A DNA stretch of 23,566 nucleotides from Rhodocyclaceae bacterium UBA2346. GTDB taxonomy: Bacteria > Pseudomonadota > Gammaproteobacteria > Burkholderiales > Rhodocyclaceae. Location: assembly GCA_002344625.1 (NCBI GenBank), contig DDUE01000026.1:1-23566 (forward strand), in the 5' to 3' direction. Within the stretch, counting starts at the first letter, position 1; each line of letters opens with the position of its first letter. This document shows, piece by piece, positions 7,086-15,193 of this stretch. The notes beneath the pieces are model-generated. The model was not told the origin of the DNA. It did not search any database and saw nothing but the letters and a program-made list of their open reading frames with translations. A program made the translations under genes and the position numbers.

Positions 7086-7937
7086 ATGATTCCGACCCTG
7101 CCGGGCTCGGTCGGCCTGCGGGCCGCTCTTGTCGCCTATGTGGCGCTGTTCTTCGCCTATCTCGCCGCGCCCTTGATCATCGTCGGCCTGTTCGCTTTCA
7201 ACGACAGCCGCTTTCCGGCACTGCCCTGGAACGGTTTCACCTGGGACTGGTTCTTCGCCTCCGGTCCCGAGCGAACCGGGGTGTTTCATGACCGGGCGAT
7301 TCTGCGCAGCATCGCCACGAGTGCCTGGGTCGCCGGATTCGTGACCGTCCTGGCGGTGCTGTTTGCGACGCTCAACGCTTTTTTGTTCGAGCGGCACCGG
7401 TTTCCGGGCAAGAGCGCGCTCTATGTGTGCATGCTCTTGCCGCTGGTGATACCGGGGGTGATTCTGGGAATCTCGATCCTGGTGTTCGCAAGCGGTATCG
7501 CCAACCATGCGGACGAGCTGCTGGCTATCGAACTCGATTTTCTGCGCCCGGGACTGGTGTTGGTGGTGCTGGGCCAGTTCGCGTTTCTGACGACGATCGC
7601 CACGTTGATCATCTCGGCGCGTTTGCGCAAGTTCGATCGCTCGCTCGAAGAAGCCGCGCTCAACCTGGGGGCGACGCCGTTCGTCGCGATCATGACGGTC
7701 ACCTTGCCGTATCTTCGGCCTGCGCTGGTGGGGGCCGCGCTGGTGTGCTTCTTGATGTCGTTCGAAAACTTCAACACCACGCTGATGCTGGTTGGTTCGG
7801 ACGCGCCGCTCACCATCACCCTGTTCAGCCGCCTGCGCGAAGGGGCGACTCCGCTGTTGAATGCGGTTTCACTGCTGCTGATGCTGGGTTCGAGCCTGCT
7901 GGCGATGCTGAGCATCGCGTTTCAACGCAAGACCTGA
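7086..7937 (+). CDS. potC: Polyamine ABC transporter permease (PotC-like)
   Basis: The second permease, 283 residues, ten bases after the first. An N-terminal helix (residues 11-37) is followed by FAFNDSRFP, the usual start of the periplasmic loop in PotC-type proteins. Further helices surround PLVIPGVILGISIL. The EAA loop reads SLEEAALNLGATPFVAIMTV and is followed by TLPYLRPAL. A GAGGGGCG ribosome-binding site precedes the ATG. With the preceding genes it forms a complete type I importer. No polyamine-metabolism gene is present to refine the substrate. Confidence 0.88.
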   Translation: MIPTLPGSVGLRAALVAYVALFFAYLAAPLIIVGLFAFNDSRFPALPWNGFTWDWFFASGPERTGVFHDRAILRSIATSAWVAGFVTVLAVLFATLNAFLFERHRFPGKSALYVCMLLPLVIPGVILGISILVFASGIANHADELLAIELDFLRPGLVLVVLGQFAFLTTIATLIISARLRKFDRSLEEAALNLGATPFVAIMTVTLPYLRPALVGAALVCFLMSFENFNTTLMLVGSDAPLTITLFSRLREGATPLLNAVSLLLMLGSSLLAMLSIAFQRKT

Positions 7938-8031
7938 TCGATGCCGGGGCGGTGCACCGGTGTAAAATCCGCCGCTCGTCCCATGAATCCTGCCGGCGCG
8001 TTCCGGCGATCTCTCGAATGGCCGTGCACCC

Positions 8032-8535
8032 GTGATTCGCTTTTTCGTCGTATTCGTTCTTCTTTTGTTGTTGCTGTTCACACTCGAGATCACTCATCTT
8101 GCGCAGAATCTGGTGGTGCTGCCGTGGACGGCCCTGCTGGCAAAGATCAGTGCGGTGTTGCTGAGCGCCTTCGATTCGAACGTGATCGCCTACGGCAAGA
8201 TCCTTCAGGATGGTCGAACCGGGCATGGCGTCTCGATCGAGGCGGGCTGCAACGGTATCGAGGCCTGCATCATTCTGGTTGCGGCGATGGTCGCCTATCC
8301 GGCGCGCTGGGGTCACCGGCTTGCCGGCATCGCGGTCGGCATGATCGCGATCCAGGCGGTGAATATTCTGCGCATCATCACCCTGTTCTATCTCGCCGCG
8401 TGGAATCATGTCGCATTCGAGTTTGCCCATCTGTACTTGTGGCAAGCGCTGATCATGCTCGACGTGATCGTGGTCTGGCTGCTGTGGATACGCTGGGTTT
8501 CGCGTCGGGAGGTCGATCATGGCGTCGTCGCTTAG
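8032..8535 (+). CDS. xrtH: Exosortase H (XrtH-type transpeptidase-like membrane protease)
   Basis: A short integral-membrane exosortase of 167 residues with about five hydrophobic helices. The family's catalytic residues are present in order: Cys73 in EAGCNGIEACI, Arg114 in NILRIITLF, and His133 in FEFAHLYLWQ. Small size, the GCNGIEA motif and the partner gene downstream fit exosortase H, which is associated with IPTL-CTERM rather than PEP-CTERM substrates. The start is a GTG with a poor ribosome-binding site, and no better in-frame start was found. The next gene overlaps by 17 bases. No IPTL-CTERM target is encoded in the window, and the PEP-CTERM protein at 2819-3634 is probably handled by another exosortase. 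Confidence 0.86.
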   Translation: MIRFFVVFVLLLLLLFTLEITHLAQNLVVLPWTALLAKISAVLLSAFDSNVIAYGKILQDGRTGHGVSIEAGCNGIEACIILVAAMVAYPARWGHRLAGIAVGMIAIQAVNILRIITLFYLAAWNHVAFEFAHLYLWQALIMLDVIVVWLLWIRWVSRREVDHGVVA

Positions 8536-9142
8536 CGTGGTCGGCGGCTTCTTCACGCGCGCGCTGCTATGGCTCATACCGGCGCTGGCGCTCTGGTACT
8601 GGGGCGCGGAATGGGTGGTCAAGCCCGCGACCTGGTTGGCCGAGCGGGCGATGCTCGGCCTGTTTCCGGGCTGGGTGCTTGGGGTCGAGGCGCTGCCCGG
8701 CGGTGAAATCGATCTCCTGACCAGCCTGCGGATGCCCGCCGAACAGGGGATGGTGGGCGAGTTGAGCTCGACGACGAGGGTGTTGAAGTTCACTCACGGC
8801 ATTCCGTTCTTCGTTGCGCTGATGCTCGCATGCCGGTCGCGCGGCCTGTGGTGGAAGCTTCCGCTGGGTCTGGCGGTGATGGTGCCGTTCCAGGCCTGGG
8901 GGGTGTGCTTCGAATGGCTGGTCGATGTCGCCATCATGGCCGGTGTCCAGACTCAAGCCCAAACGGGCTTTGGCGCCTGGCATGCGAATTTTTTCGGCAT
9001 CGGCGCGCAGCTCGGGTACCTGATCTTCCCGACACTCGTACCGCTGATGCTGTGGATTGCATTCGAGCAGGGTTTCGTCCGCACCGTGGTGGTCGATGGC
9101 GCGTTGCACGAGCTGTCGCGGCGCGACCCGCGGCTGGGGTGA
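8519..9142 (+). CDS. Exosortase H-associated membrane protein
   Basis: A 207-residue membrane protein with a hydrophobic N-terminal helix (about 12-31), a longer polar region, and at least three further helices (about 98-110, 117-150 and 160-185). It overlaps the exosortase gene by 17 bases and has an excellent GGGAGGT ribosome-binding site five bases before its ATG, so the two are co-translated. Proteins of this size and position are found next to XrtH genes and are named only for that association. The function is unknown; a role in substrate presentation or complex assembly is inference. No catalytic motif is recognised. Confidence 0.75.
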   Translation: MASSLSVVGGFFTRALLWLIPALALWYWGAEWVVKPATWLAERAMLGLFPGWVLGVEALPGGEIDLLTSLRMPAEQGMVGELSSTTRVLKFTHGIPFFVALMLACRSRGLWWKLPLGLAVMVPFQAWGVCFEWLVDVAIMAGVQTQAQTGFGAWHANFFGIGAQLGYLIFPTLVPLMLWIAFEQGFVRTVVVDGALHELSRRDPRLG

Positions 9143-9173
9143 TCGGCGGTTCCGGCGCGGGCGGGACGACAGG

Positions 9174-9202
9174 TTGCGATCGTGCGGATTTGGTCATAAA
9201 TT
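9174..9202 (+). promoter_or_regulatory. Possible sigma-70 promoter for the sensor kinase / c-di-GMP pair
   Basis: TTGCGA (9174-9179) and TAAATT (9197-9202) are separated by 17 bases, each matching four of six consensus positions. The site lies about 70 bases upstream of the kinase start in the only gap between the exosortase pair and the kinase. Confidence 0.35.
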
Positions 9203-9273
9203 GAGAGCGCAGTCATGGCGTCGCGGGGCCTCTGGGCCAGCGTGAGAGCGTGACACCACGTGGGGGCTTTCCG

Positions 9274-10983
9274 ATGGGTGGCCAGGAACGACCGGATGTT
9301 CAGGGACGTGCGCTGCAGGTGGCGCTGGGCTATGCCGTGCTGGGGGCGTTGTGGATACTGTTCTCCGACCGGATCGTGGCGTTCTATGCCGGTGACGACG
9401 TCGTGCAGCTCAACTGGCTGCAGACCTACAAGGGCTGGGCGTTCGTGCTCGTCACCGCGATACTCGTGTACCTGATGGCCTTCCGGGCGATCGCGGCGCT
9501 GCTCGCGTCCGACGCGCGCCTGCGGCTTGCGATGCAGGCCGCCGGGCAGGGCTTGTTCGACATCGATCTGGCGTCGGGCGTGATCACCGTGAGCCCCGAA
9601 TATCCCCGCATGCTCGGGTTCGACCCGGAGAGTTTCAAGGAAACCCTGGCGACCTGGCATGCGCGTTTGCACCCGGACGATCGCCAGCGTGCCGAAGACC
9701 AGCTCAGCCGCTGCCTCGCCGGAAGCCTGGCGGCCTGTGCCGTCGAGGCCCGGCGCAAGATGTCCGATGGCGGCTGGAAATGGATCCTGTCGGTCGGCGC
9801 CGTGGTCGAGCGCAGCGAAAGCGGTCTGCCCCGGCGCATGGTCGGAACGCATACCGACATCGATTTGTTGAAGCGCACCGACACCGCGCTGAAGCGTTTT
9901 CGTTTCATCGTCGACAATGCCGGACAAGAGGTCTACCTGGTCCGGCCCGATGGAACGCTGTTGTACGCCAACCGCGCGGCAGCGGCGAGCTTGGGCTACC
10001 CTCCCGACACGATGGCGGGAATGCGCATTGGCGACGTGGACGCGCTGTATTCGTCCGAGGTGTTCCGGGCGCATGTCGAAGACTTGCGCAGGCACAGCCT
10101 GCCGCCGTTCGAGACCATGCATAAGACTAGCGACGGTCGGCAGATTCCGAAGGAGGTCAGGGCCGCGTACTTCGAGGTCGACGGCGAGGGTTTCGTCTGC
10201 GGCTTCGCTCAGGACATCACGCACAGGCGTGAAGCCGAAGAAGCGATACGGCGCCTCAACCAGGAGCTCGAATGCCGGGTGGAGGAACGGACCAAGCAGC
10301 TCGAGGCGGCCAACCACGAACTCGAGTCCTTCTCCTATTCGGTATCGCACGATCTGAAAGCACCGCTGCGCGGAATCGACGGCTACAGCCAGATCCTGCT
10401 CGAAGACCACGCGGCCCGCCTCGATGACGATGCGCGGGTGCTGATCGGCAATATCCGGCGCGGTGTGCACCAGATGCACGACCTGATCGAAGACCTGCTC
10501 GCCTATTCGCGGATGGAGCGGCAGGCGCTCGACGAGCGGGTGATCGATCTGGTCGCATTGTTCGATGCCCTGCTCGCCGGCTATGGCGACGAGATCGCGG
10601 CCCGGCGGATCCGGGTCAGCAGGCCATCGGGGCCCGTGTCGATTCGCGCGGACCGCGACGGCCTGGCCCTGATCCTGCGCAATCTGCTCGAAAACGCGTT
10701 CAAGTTTACGCGTGAAAGCCCACAGCCCGAGATCGAACTAGGCATCGACAATGCGCCGGACGCCGTGCGCATCCGGGTGCGCGACAATGGCATCGGGTTC
10801 GACATGCGCTACCACGACCGGATCTTCGACGTGTTCCAGCGCCTTCACCGGGTCGAAGCCTACCCGGGCACCGGCGTCGGGCTGGCGATGGTGAAGCGCG
10901 CCGCCACGCGCATGGGCGGGCGGGTGTGGGCTGAAAGCGAGCCGAATGCGGGTGCGAGCTTCTTCGTGGAATTGCCGCAATGA
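9274..10983 (+). CDS. Membrane-bound PAS-domain sensor histidine kinase
   Basis: A 569-residue hybrid-free histidine kinase. Two N-terminal helices (about 15-33 and 54-75) flank a short periplasmic loop with LWILFSDR and LQTYKGWAFVLVT, a small sensor module common in betaproteobacterial signalling proteins. Two PAS domains follow (about 80-200 and 205-330), then a coiled segment. The HisKA domain has phospho-acceptor H359 in VSHDLKAPLRG. The HATPase domain has N-box NLLENAFKFT (470-479), G1 DNGIGF (504-509), F-box and G2 GTGVGLAMVK (532-541). All catalytic motifs are intact, with a phytochrome-like HisKA variant. The start at 9274 has a GTGGGGG ribosome-binding site; a GTG at 9250 is possible. 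No response regulator is adjacent. The stop overlaps the next start (ATGA), implying coupling to the c-di-GMP protein. Confidence 0.87.
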   Translation: MGGQERPDVQGRALQVALGYAVLGALWILFSDRIVAFYAGDDVVQLNWLQTYKGWAFVLVTAILVYLMAFRAIAALLASDARLRLAMQAAGQGLFDIDLASGVITVSPEYPRMLGFDPESFKETLATWHARLHPDDRQRAEDQLSRCLAGSLAACAVEARRKMSDGGWKWILSVGAVVERSESGLPRRMVGTHTDIDLLKRTDTALKRFRFIVDNAGQEVYLVRPDGTLLYANRAAAASLGYPPDTMAGMRIGDVDALYSSEVFRAHVEDLRRHSLPPFETMHKTSDGRQIPKEVRAAYFEVDGEGFVCGFAQDITHRREAEEAIRRLNQELECRVEERTKQLEAANHELESFSYSVSHDLKAPLRGIDGYSQILLEDHAARLDDDARVLIGNIRRGVHQMHDLIEDLLAYSRMERQALDERVIDLVALFDALLAGYGDEIAARRIRVSRPSGPVSIRADRDGLALILRNLLENAFKFTRESPQPEIELGIDNAPDAVRIRVRDNGIGFDMRYHDRIFDVFQRLHRVEAYPGTGVGLAMVKRAATRMGGRVWAESEPNAGASFFVELPQ

Positions 10984-12731
10984 AGGCCGCGCGACCCAAG
11001 ACGTCGGGTGAGCGGAGCAAGTCGCTGACCGTGCGCTACATCGATGGCGACAAGGTGCTCGAGGCCGAGCAGGCCTTGCGGCGTATTTTCGACAACACCC
11101 CGGCCATCGCGGTGCAGGCATACGATGCCGACCGCCGGGTGGTGTACTGGAACCGCGCGAGCGAGGATCTGTACGGATACGCGGCCGCAGAGGCGATCGG
11201 GCGCTGCCTCGAAGAGCTGATCATTCCGCCGGAGCTCACCGAGATCGTCGTCGCGGCGCATGAGGCCTGGCTCGGTGGCGGCCCGCCGATTCCGGCGGCC
11301 GAGCTCATGCTGATGCACAAGAGCCGTTCGCGCGTATCGGTCTTTTCGAGCCACGTCATGGTGGCGCGCCCGAGCGGCGAGCGCGAGATGTATTGCATCG
11401 ACATCGACCTGAGTTCGCTCCGGCGTTCCGAGGCTGAACTGGCGCGGCTCGCGCATTTCGACAGCCTGACCAACCTGCCCAACCGGGCGATGGCCCAGAT
11501 ACGCATCGAGCATGCGCTCGACCGTGCCCGCCGGCATGATTTCGGGGTGGCCGTGCTGCTGCTGGGCATCGATCGATTCAAGAACGTCAACGAGAGCTTC
11601 GGCCATCCGGTCGGCGACGAGCTGCTGGTGGTCTTGTCCACACGATTCGCCAGGCGCCTGCGGGCCGGGGACACGCTCGCGCGCTTTGGTGGCGACGAGT
11701 TTCTTGTCGTGCTCGAGTGCCTGGACGAACCCGCCGAGGCGGCCAGGGTTGCCGATGCGCTGCTGCGCCAGCTCGACGAGCCTTTCGTGCTGTCGGGCGG
11801 ACAACAGCTTTTCGTCGGCATGAGCATCGGTATCAGTTACTTTCCGGACGACAGCAATGACGTCACGATGCTGCTCCAGCATGCCGATACCGCGCTCCAC
11901 CAGGCCAAGGCTGCTGGACGAGGCACCTATCGCTTCTTCACGGCTGAACTCACGCGTGCGGCGCAGGTGCGCATGGAGCTCGAGACGCGGCTGCGGTGGG
12001 CGATCGAACGACAGGAATTCGAACTCTACTACCAGCCCAAGGTGGACCTCGCGAGCCAGCGGGTCGTGGGGTGCGAGGCCCTGATCCGCTGGAACGACGA
12101 GACGTGCGGGCTGGTCGGCCCGGACGGTTTCATCCCGATCGCGGAGGAAACCGGACTCATCGTCGCGATCGGCGAATGGGCCTTGCATGCGGCCTGCGAG
12201 CAGTTGGTCGACTGGCAGGAGGCGGGCCATCTCGAGCTGTCGGTGGCGGTCAATCTCTCGGCCCGCCAGATGTGGCAGTCGAGCCTGCCCGCGCGGGTCG
12301 AGGACATCATCAAGCGCACCGGCGTGCGTGCGGCCTCGCTCGAGCTGGAGCTCACCGAAAGCATGATCATGGGGCAGGAGGAGACGCTGGCGGCGCGCAT
12401 GCACGAGCTCAAGGCGCTCGGCGTATCGCTCGCGCTGGATGACTTCGGCACCGGCTATTCGTCGCTGTCCTATCTCAAGCGCTTTCCGATCGACGTGCTG
12501 AAGATCGACCGCAGTTTCGTGCGCGACATTCCCGGCGACAACGACAGCAACGAGATCGCCGCGGCCATCATCGCCATGGCGCACAGCCTGCGCCTGAAGG
12601 TCGTCGCGGAAGGCATCGAGACCCCCGAGCAGGTCGGATTCTTCCGCGCCCATGGCTGCCGGCTGGCACAGGGCTACCTCTTCGGCCATCCGATGAAGGC
12701 CGACGCCTTCAGCCGCTTGCTGAGGCCCTGA
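10980..12731 (+). CDS. PAS-GGDEF-EAL cyclic-di-GMP protein
   Basis: A 583-residue cytoplasmic protein with a PAS domain (about 28-145), a GGDEF domain (about 150-310) and an EAL domain (about 330-580). The diguanylate cyclase signature GGDEF (237-241) is intact, with an inhibitory I-site RAGD (228-231) five residues before it. The EAL phosphodiesterase residues are also present: EAL (366-368), VNLSARQ, ELTES, DDFGTGYSSL, the lysine of VLKIDRSF, VAEGIET and the glutamine of LAQGYLF. Both activities could therefore be real, making or breaking c-di-GMP as the PAS input dictates. It is translationally coupled to the sensor kinase. c-di-GMP commonly controls polysaccharide and biofilm, which would suit the exosortase genes nearby, but that link is inference. 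Confidence 0.9.
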   Translation: MKAARPKTSGERSKSLTVRYIDGDKVLEAEQALRRIFDNTPAIAVQAYDADRRVVYWNRASEDLYGYAAAEAIGRCLEELIIPPELTEIVVAAHEAWLGGGPPIPAAELMLMHKSRSRVSVFSSHVMVARPSGEREMYCIDIDLSSLRRSEAELARLAHFDSLTNLPNRAMAQIRIEHALDRARRHDFGVAVLLLGIDRFKNVNESFGHPVGDELLVVLSTRFARRLRAGDTLARFGGDEFLVVLECLDEPAEAARVADALLRQLDEPFVLSGGQQLFVGMSIGISYFPDDSNDVTMLLQHADTALHQAKAAGRGTYRFFTAELTRAAQVRMELETRLRWAIERQEFELYYQPKVDLASQRVVGCEALIRWNDETCGLVGPDGFIPIAEETGLIVAIGEWALHAACEQLVDWQEAGHLELSVAVNLSARQMWQSSLPARVEDIIKRTGVRAASLELELTESMIMGQEETLAARMHELKALGVSLALDDFGTGYSSLSYLKRFPIDVLKIDRSFVRDIPGDNDSNEIAAAIIAMAHSLRLKVVAEGIETPEQVGFFRAHGCRLAQGYLFGHPMKADAFSRLLRP

Positions 12732-12747
12732 GGTTAGGCCCTGAGGT
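12723..12747. repeat. 12-bp tandem duplication across the c-di-GMP gene stop codon
   Basis: AGGCCCTGAGGT occurs at 12723-12734 and again at 12736-12747. The first copy contains the TGA stop. It looks like a small slippage duplication without effect on the protein. Confidence 0.6.
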
Positions 12748-12753
12748 CGGACC

Positions 12754-12779
12754 CCGACGCCGCGCCACGCGGGCGCCGG
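12754..12779. terminator. Possible bidirectional terminator between convergent genes
   Basis: CCGACGCC (12754-12761) and GGCGCCGG (12772-12779) pair with one mismatch around a short loop, in the 54-base gap between the c-di-GMP gene and the convergent receptor gene. No T tract is present on either side. Confidence 0.35.
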
Positions 12780-12785
12780 CAGCAT

Positions 12786-14921
12786 TCAGAACCGGTAGTC
12801 CGCGCGCACGCCGGCATACCAGCTCAGGTCGGGGCCCGGCTCGTAATAGCGGCCGTTGGCGGCGCCGACGATGACCGAGGCAACATGGGTGCGGTCGAAC
12901 AGGTTGTCGAGGCGCAGTAACTCGGAAAAGGTCCACCGGCCGACGCTTTGTTCGGCCGAGAGCCGAAAGTTGACCAGGGTGTAGCCCGGCGCCGGGCGGG
13001 CGTCGTTGAGGTCGTTCACGTAGACCTCGTCGCGGTATACCAGCTCGCCGGCCAGGCTCACACCGGGGCGCGGCGTCCACGCCAGCTCGGCATAGGCGGC
13101 GAGTTCGGGCACACCCGGCAGTTGCTTGCCCGCGGGTATCGTCGTGGGCGTGCCCCCGATGTGGGTCACGAACGCGCTGTCATACGTGGCGTCGAGCCAG
13201 GTGAATGCCGCGCGGGCGCTGAGCGTCGGCGCGAGCGCCGATTCGGCCGCCAGCTCGACGCCGCGGCGCAGCGTTTCGCCCGCGTTGGCATAGCTGGTGC
13301 GGCCGCCGACCGATTCGGCCACGACGATCTCGTTCTTGGTGCGGATCTGGAAGAGGGCGGCGTTGACCCGGGTCGCATCGCCGACGAAAGCCTTCACCCC
13401 GGCTTCGAGCTGCTGGCTGCGCGACGGGCTCAGGGCGAAATTGAAACCCGAGTCCGGGGTCGCGTACGAGAGCTCGTTGAGGGTCGGCGTCTCGAACCCG
13501 GTGCCGGCGCTGAAGTACACGTTGGTCGCAGGGCTCAGCGCGTAGACCACCCCGGCGGCCGGCGTGACGCGGCGGTAGCGCACGCTGCCGCTGTCGTCGC
13601 CATTTGCGCCGGCGATGTAGCGGTCGTCGACCTCGAAGTCGACATTCGAATAGCGCAGCCCGGCCTGCCATTGCCACGGCCCGGTCTTCCACACCGCCTG
13701 GATGTAAGGGTCTAGGCTGGTCACGGTGTCGATCTCGTCGCGCCGCAGCGCGCCTCGGACCCCGAGGGTAGAGCCGATGAAGTTTTCGTAGCCGCGCCGG
13801 TCGTCTTCCGACGCATCGTAGTCGATGCCGGTGCGGACCGTGAGCTCGCCGGAGGACAGCGTGCGTTGCGCGATCCAGCGTGCGGCCAGCCCGTGGAAGT
13901 CGCGGTCTAAGTCGATCACGCCGCCGGCGTGGCGCGGGTTGGCCTGCGGCGCCACCGGTATGGCTTGATACTGGGTGACGCTGCGCCGGCCGGCGTAGGC
14001 GACGAGTTCCAGCCGGTCCTGGCCGAAGCGGCGCTCATAGGTCGCACCGCCTTGCAGATGGTCGATGCTCTTGCGGGTGTTGAACAAGGTGGCGACCGGC
14101 TCGCTCGCGCGCGGGTCGCGCTGGTAGGTCGTCCAGGTCACGCCGAGGGGGTCCTGGGTGTCGGGTTGGCGCAGGCCGTTGGCGATCAGGGTGAGCCGGC
14201 TTTGGTCGTCTGGGTTGGTGGTGATCTTGGCGAACCCCTGGTCGCGCCGAGCCGAGCTGTGGTCCCTGAAGCCGTCGGTATCGAAGCGTGAGGCGTCGAG
14301 CAGGTAGCCGATGCCGTCCGACTCGCCCTCGGCGCCGAGCCCGAAGCGGGTGGTGCCCCAGGCGCCGGCCATGACCTGCCCGTTCATCCGCGGCGCGCCT
14401 TCGCCGCTGCGTGAAAACAGCTGGATCACGCCGCCGGCATGATTGCCATAGACGGTCGAGAACGGTCCGCGCAGCACTTCGATCCGCTCGGCGGTGTCGA
14501 GGTTGAAACTTGCGGCCTGGCCCTGGCCGTCAGGATTGGTCGCGGGAATGCCGTCGGCGATGAGCTTGACCCCGCGCACGCCGAACGCGGAACGCGCGCC
14601 GAATCCGCGAATCGAGATCTGCAGGTCCTGGGCGAAATTCTGGCGATTCTGGATGACGAGCCCGGGTACCGCGCCGAGCGATTCCGACAGATTCACCCCG
14701 ATGTTCGCCCGTCGCGCCTCGCGCATGTCGATCGAATCCACCGAGAAGGGCAGGTCGAAGCTATCGGTCGCGGCCGGGCTACCGGTGACGACCACCGGGT
14801 TGAGGGCGACGTCGCCGCGCGGGGCCTCCTGCGCATGGGTCGCAATCGCGGTGCCGCCTGCAAGCACGGCATACAAGGCATGGGTCAGGGCGGTCGGGCA
14901 GGGGTGGTGGCGGCTAGGCAT
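12786..14921 (-). CDS. pqqU: TonB-dependent outer-membrane receptor, PqqU/YncD-like
   Basis: A 711-residue outer-membrane receptor. Residues 1-30 form a signal peptide ending THA, followed by a TonB-box-like NPVVVTGS segment. The plug domain (about 45-160) has NLSESLGAVPGLVIQNRQNF, then ISIRGFGARSAFGVRG, DGIPATNPDGQGQ and EVLRGPFSTVYGN. The rest is a 22-strand-type barrel ending in an aromatic residue (DYRF). From memory, the plug and several barrel motifs (HAGGVI, GFETPTLNELSY, NGRYYEP) are very close to E. coli YncD, now known as the pyrroloquinoline quinone receptor PqqU. PQQ uptake is therefore the first hypothesis; a siderophore or other ligand is not excluded. No TonB, ABC or PQQ-enzyme gene is adjacent. 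A Fur-like palindrome lies upstream. Confidence 0.87.
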   Translation of the reverse strand: MPSRHHPCPTALTHALYAVLAGGTAIATHAQEAPRGDVALNPVVVTGSPAATDSFDLPFSVDSIDMREARRANIGVNLSESLGAVPGLVIQNRQNFAQDLQISIRGFGARSAFGVRGVKLIADGIPATNPDGQGQAASFNLDTAERIEVLRGPFSTVYGNHAGGVIQLFSRSGEGAPRMNGQVMAGAWGTTRFGLGAEGESDGIGYLLDASRFDTDGFRDHSSARRDQGFAKITTNPDDQSRLTLIANGLRQPDTQDPLGVTWTTYQRDPRASEPVATLFNTRKSIDHLQGGATYERRFGQDRLELVAYAGRRSVTQYQAIPVAPQANPRHAGGVIDLDRDFHGLAARWIAQRTLSSGELTVRTGIDYDASEDDRRGYENFIGSTLGVRGALRRDEIDTVTSLDPYIQAVWKTGPWQWQAGLRYSNVDFEVDDRYIAGANGDDSGSVRYRRVTPAAGVVYALSPATNVYFSAGTGFETPTLNELSYATPDSGFNFALSPSRSQQLEAGVKAFVGDATRVNAALFQIRTKNEIVVAESVGGRTSYANAGETLRRGVELAAESALAPTLSARAAFTWLDATYDSAFVTHIGGTPTTIPAGKQLPGVPELAAYAELAWTPRPGVSLAGELVYRDEVYVNDLNDARPAPGYTLVNFRLSAEQSVGRWTFSELLRLDNLFDRTHVASVIVGAANGRYYEPGPDLSWYAGVRADYRF

Positions 14922-14999
14922 GCTGTTCTCGGGTGTTCGCGGTGGGATCGATTGTTCCCCAGACGGTTCGCGCTGTAATCAACGCCAGGGCTGTTTCGA

Positions 15000-15018
15000 T
15001 CTCATGAAAATCATGATT
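15000..15018 (-). promoter_or_regulatory. Possible Fur-box-like palindrome upstream of the TonB receptor
   Basis: The core ATGAAAATCAT (15004-15014) matches the Fur-box centre at ten of eleven bases. The full 19-base window matches at about thirteen positions, and AATCATGATT (15009-15018) is a perfect palindrome. It lies about 80 bases upstream of the receptor start. A PqqU-type receptor need not be iron-regulated, so this is only a candidate. The rest of the 272-base divergent gap holds no gene. Confidence 0.35.
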
Positions 15019-15140
15019 CGGCGGATACCGCCGCTACAGGGGCTGCCTGGCGTGGCGCGCGCCGAAGGATTTCGCCACGCCGCGTATGCGCCTTTCGGTG
15101 CCCGGTGCTGCCCGTACCAACGTACCGGGGTGAGCGCGCA

Positions 15141-15169
15141 TGCCATCCGCGCCCGAGCTGCGTCATAAT
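15141..15169 (+). promoter_or_regulatory. Possible promoter of the small hypothetical gene
   Basis: CATAAT (15164-15169) is a good -10 box with a weak -35 (TGCCAT, 15141-15146) at 17-base spacing. It lies 25 bases upstream of the ATG at 15194. Confidence 0.35.
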
Positions 15170-15193
15170 TTCCACATATTGGAGGAAAACCCG

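Noticed and set aside
7961..7968. TGTAAAAT as an extended -10 promoter for the exosortase H genes
   Set aside because: No acceptable -35 element at 16-18 bases upstream was found. The box alone is too weak to list.
8953..10479. Minus-strand open frame of about 500 codons opposite the histidine kinase
   Set aside because: It crosses an intergenic region and two plus-strand genes and shows no family motif.
10860..12785. Long minus-strand open frame opposite the PAS-GGDEF-EAL gene
   Set aside because: The plus-strand gene has every GGDEF and EAL motif. The antisense frame has no domain or ribosome-binding site and abuts the convergent receptor gene.
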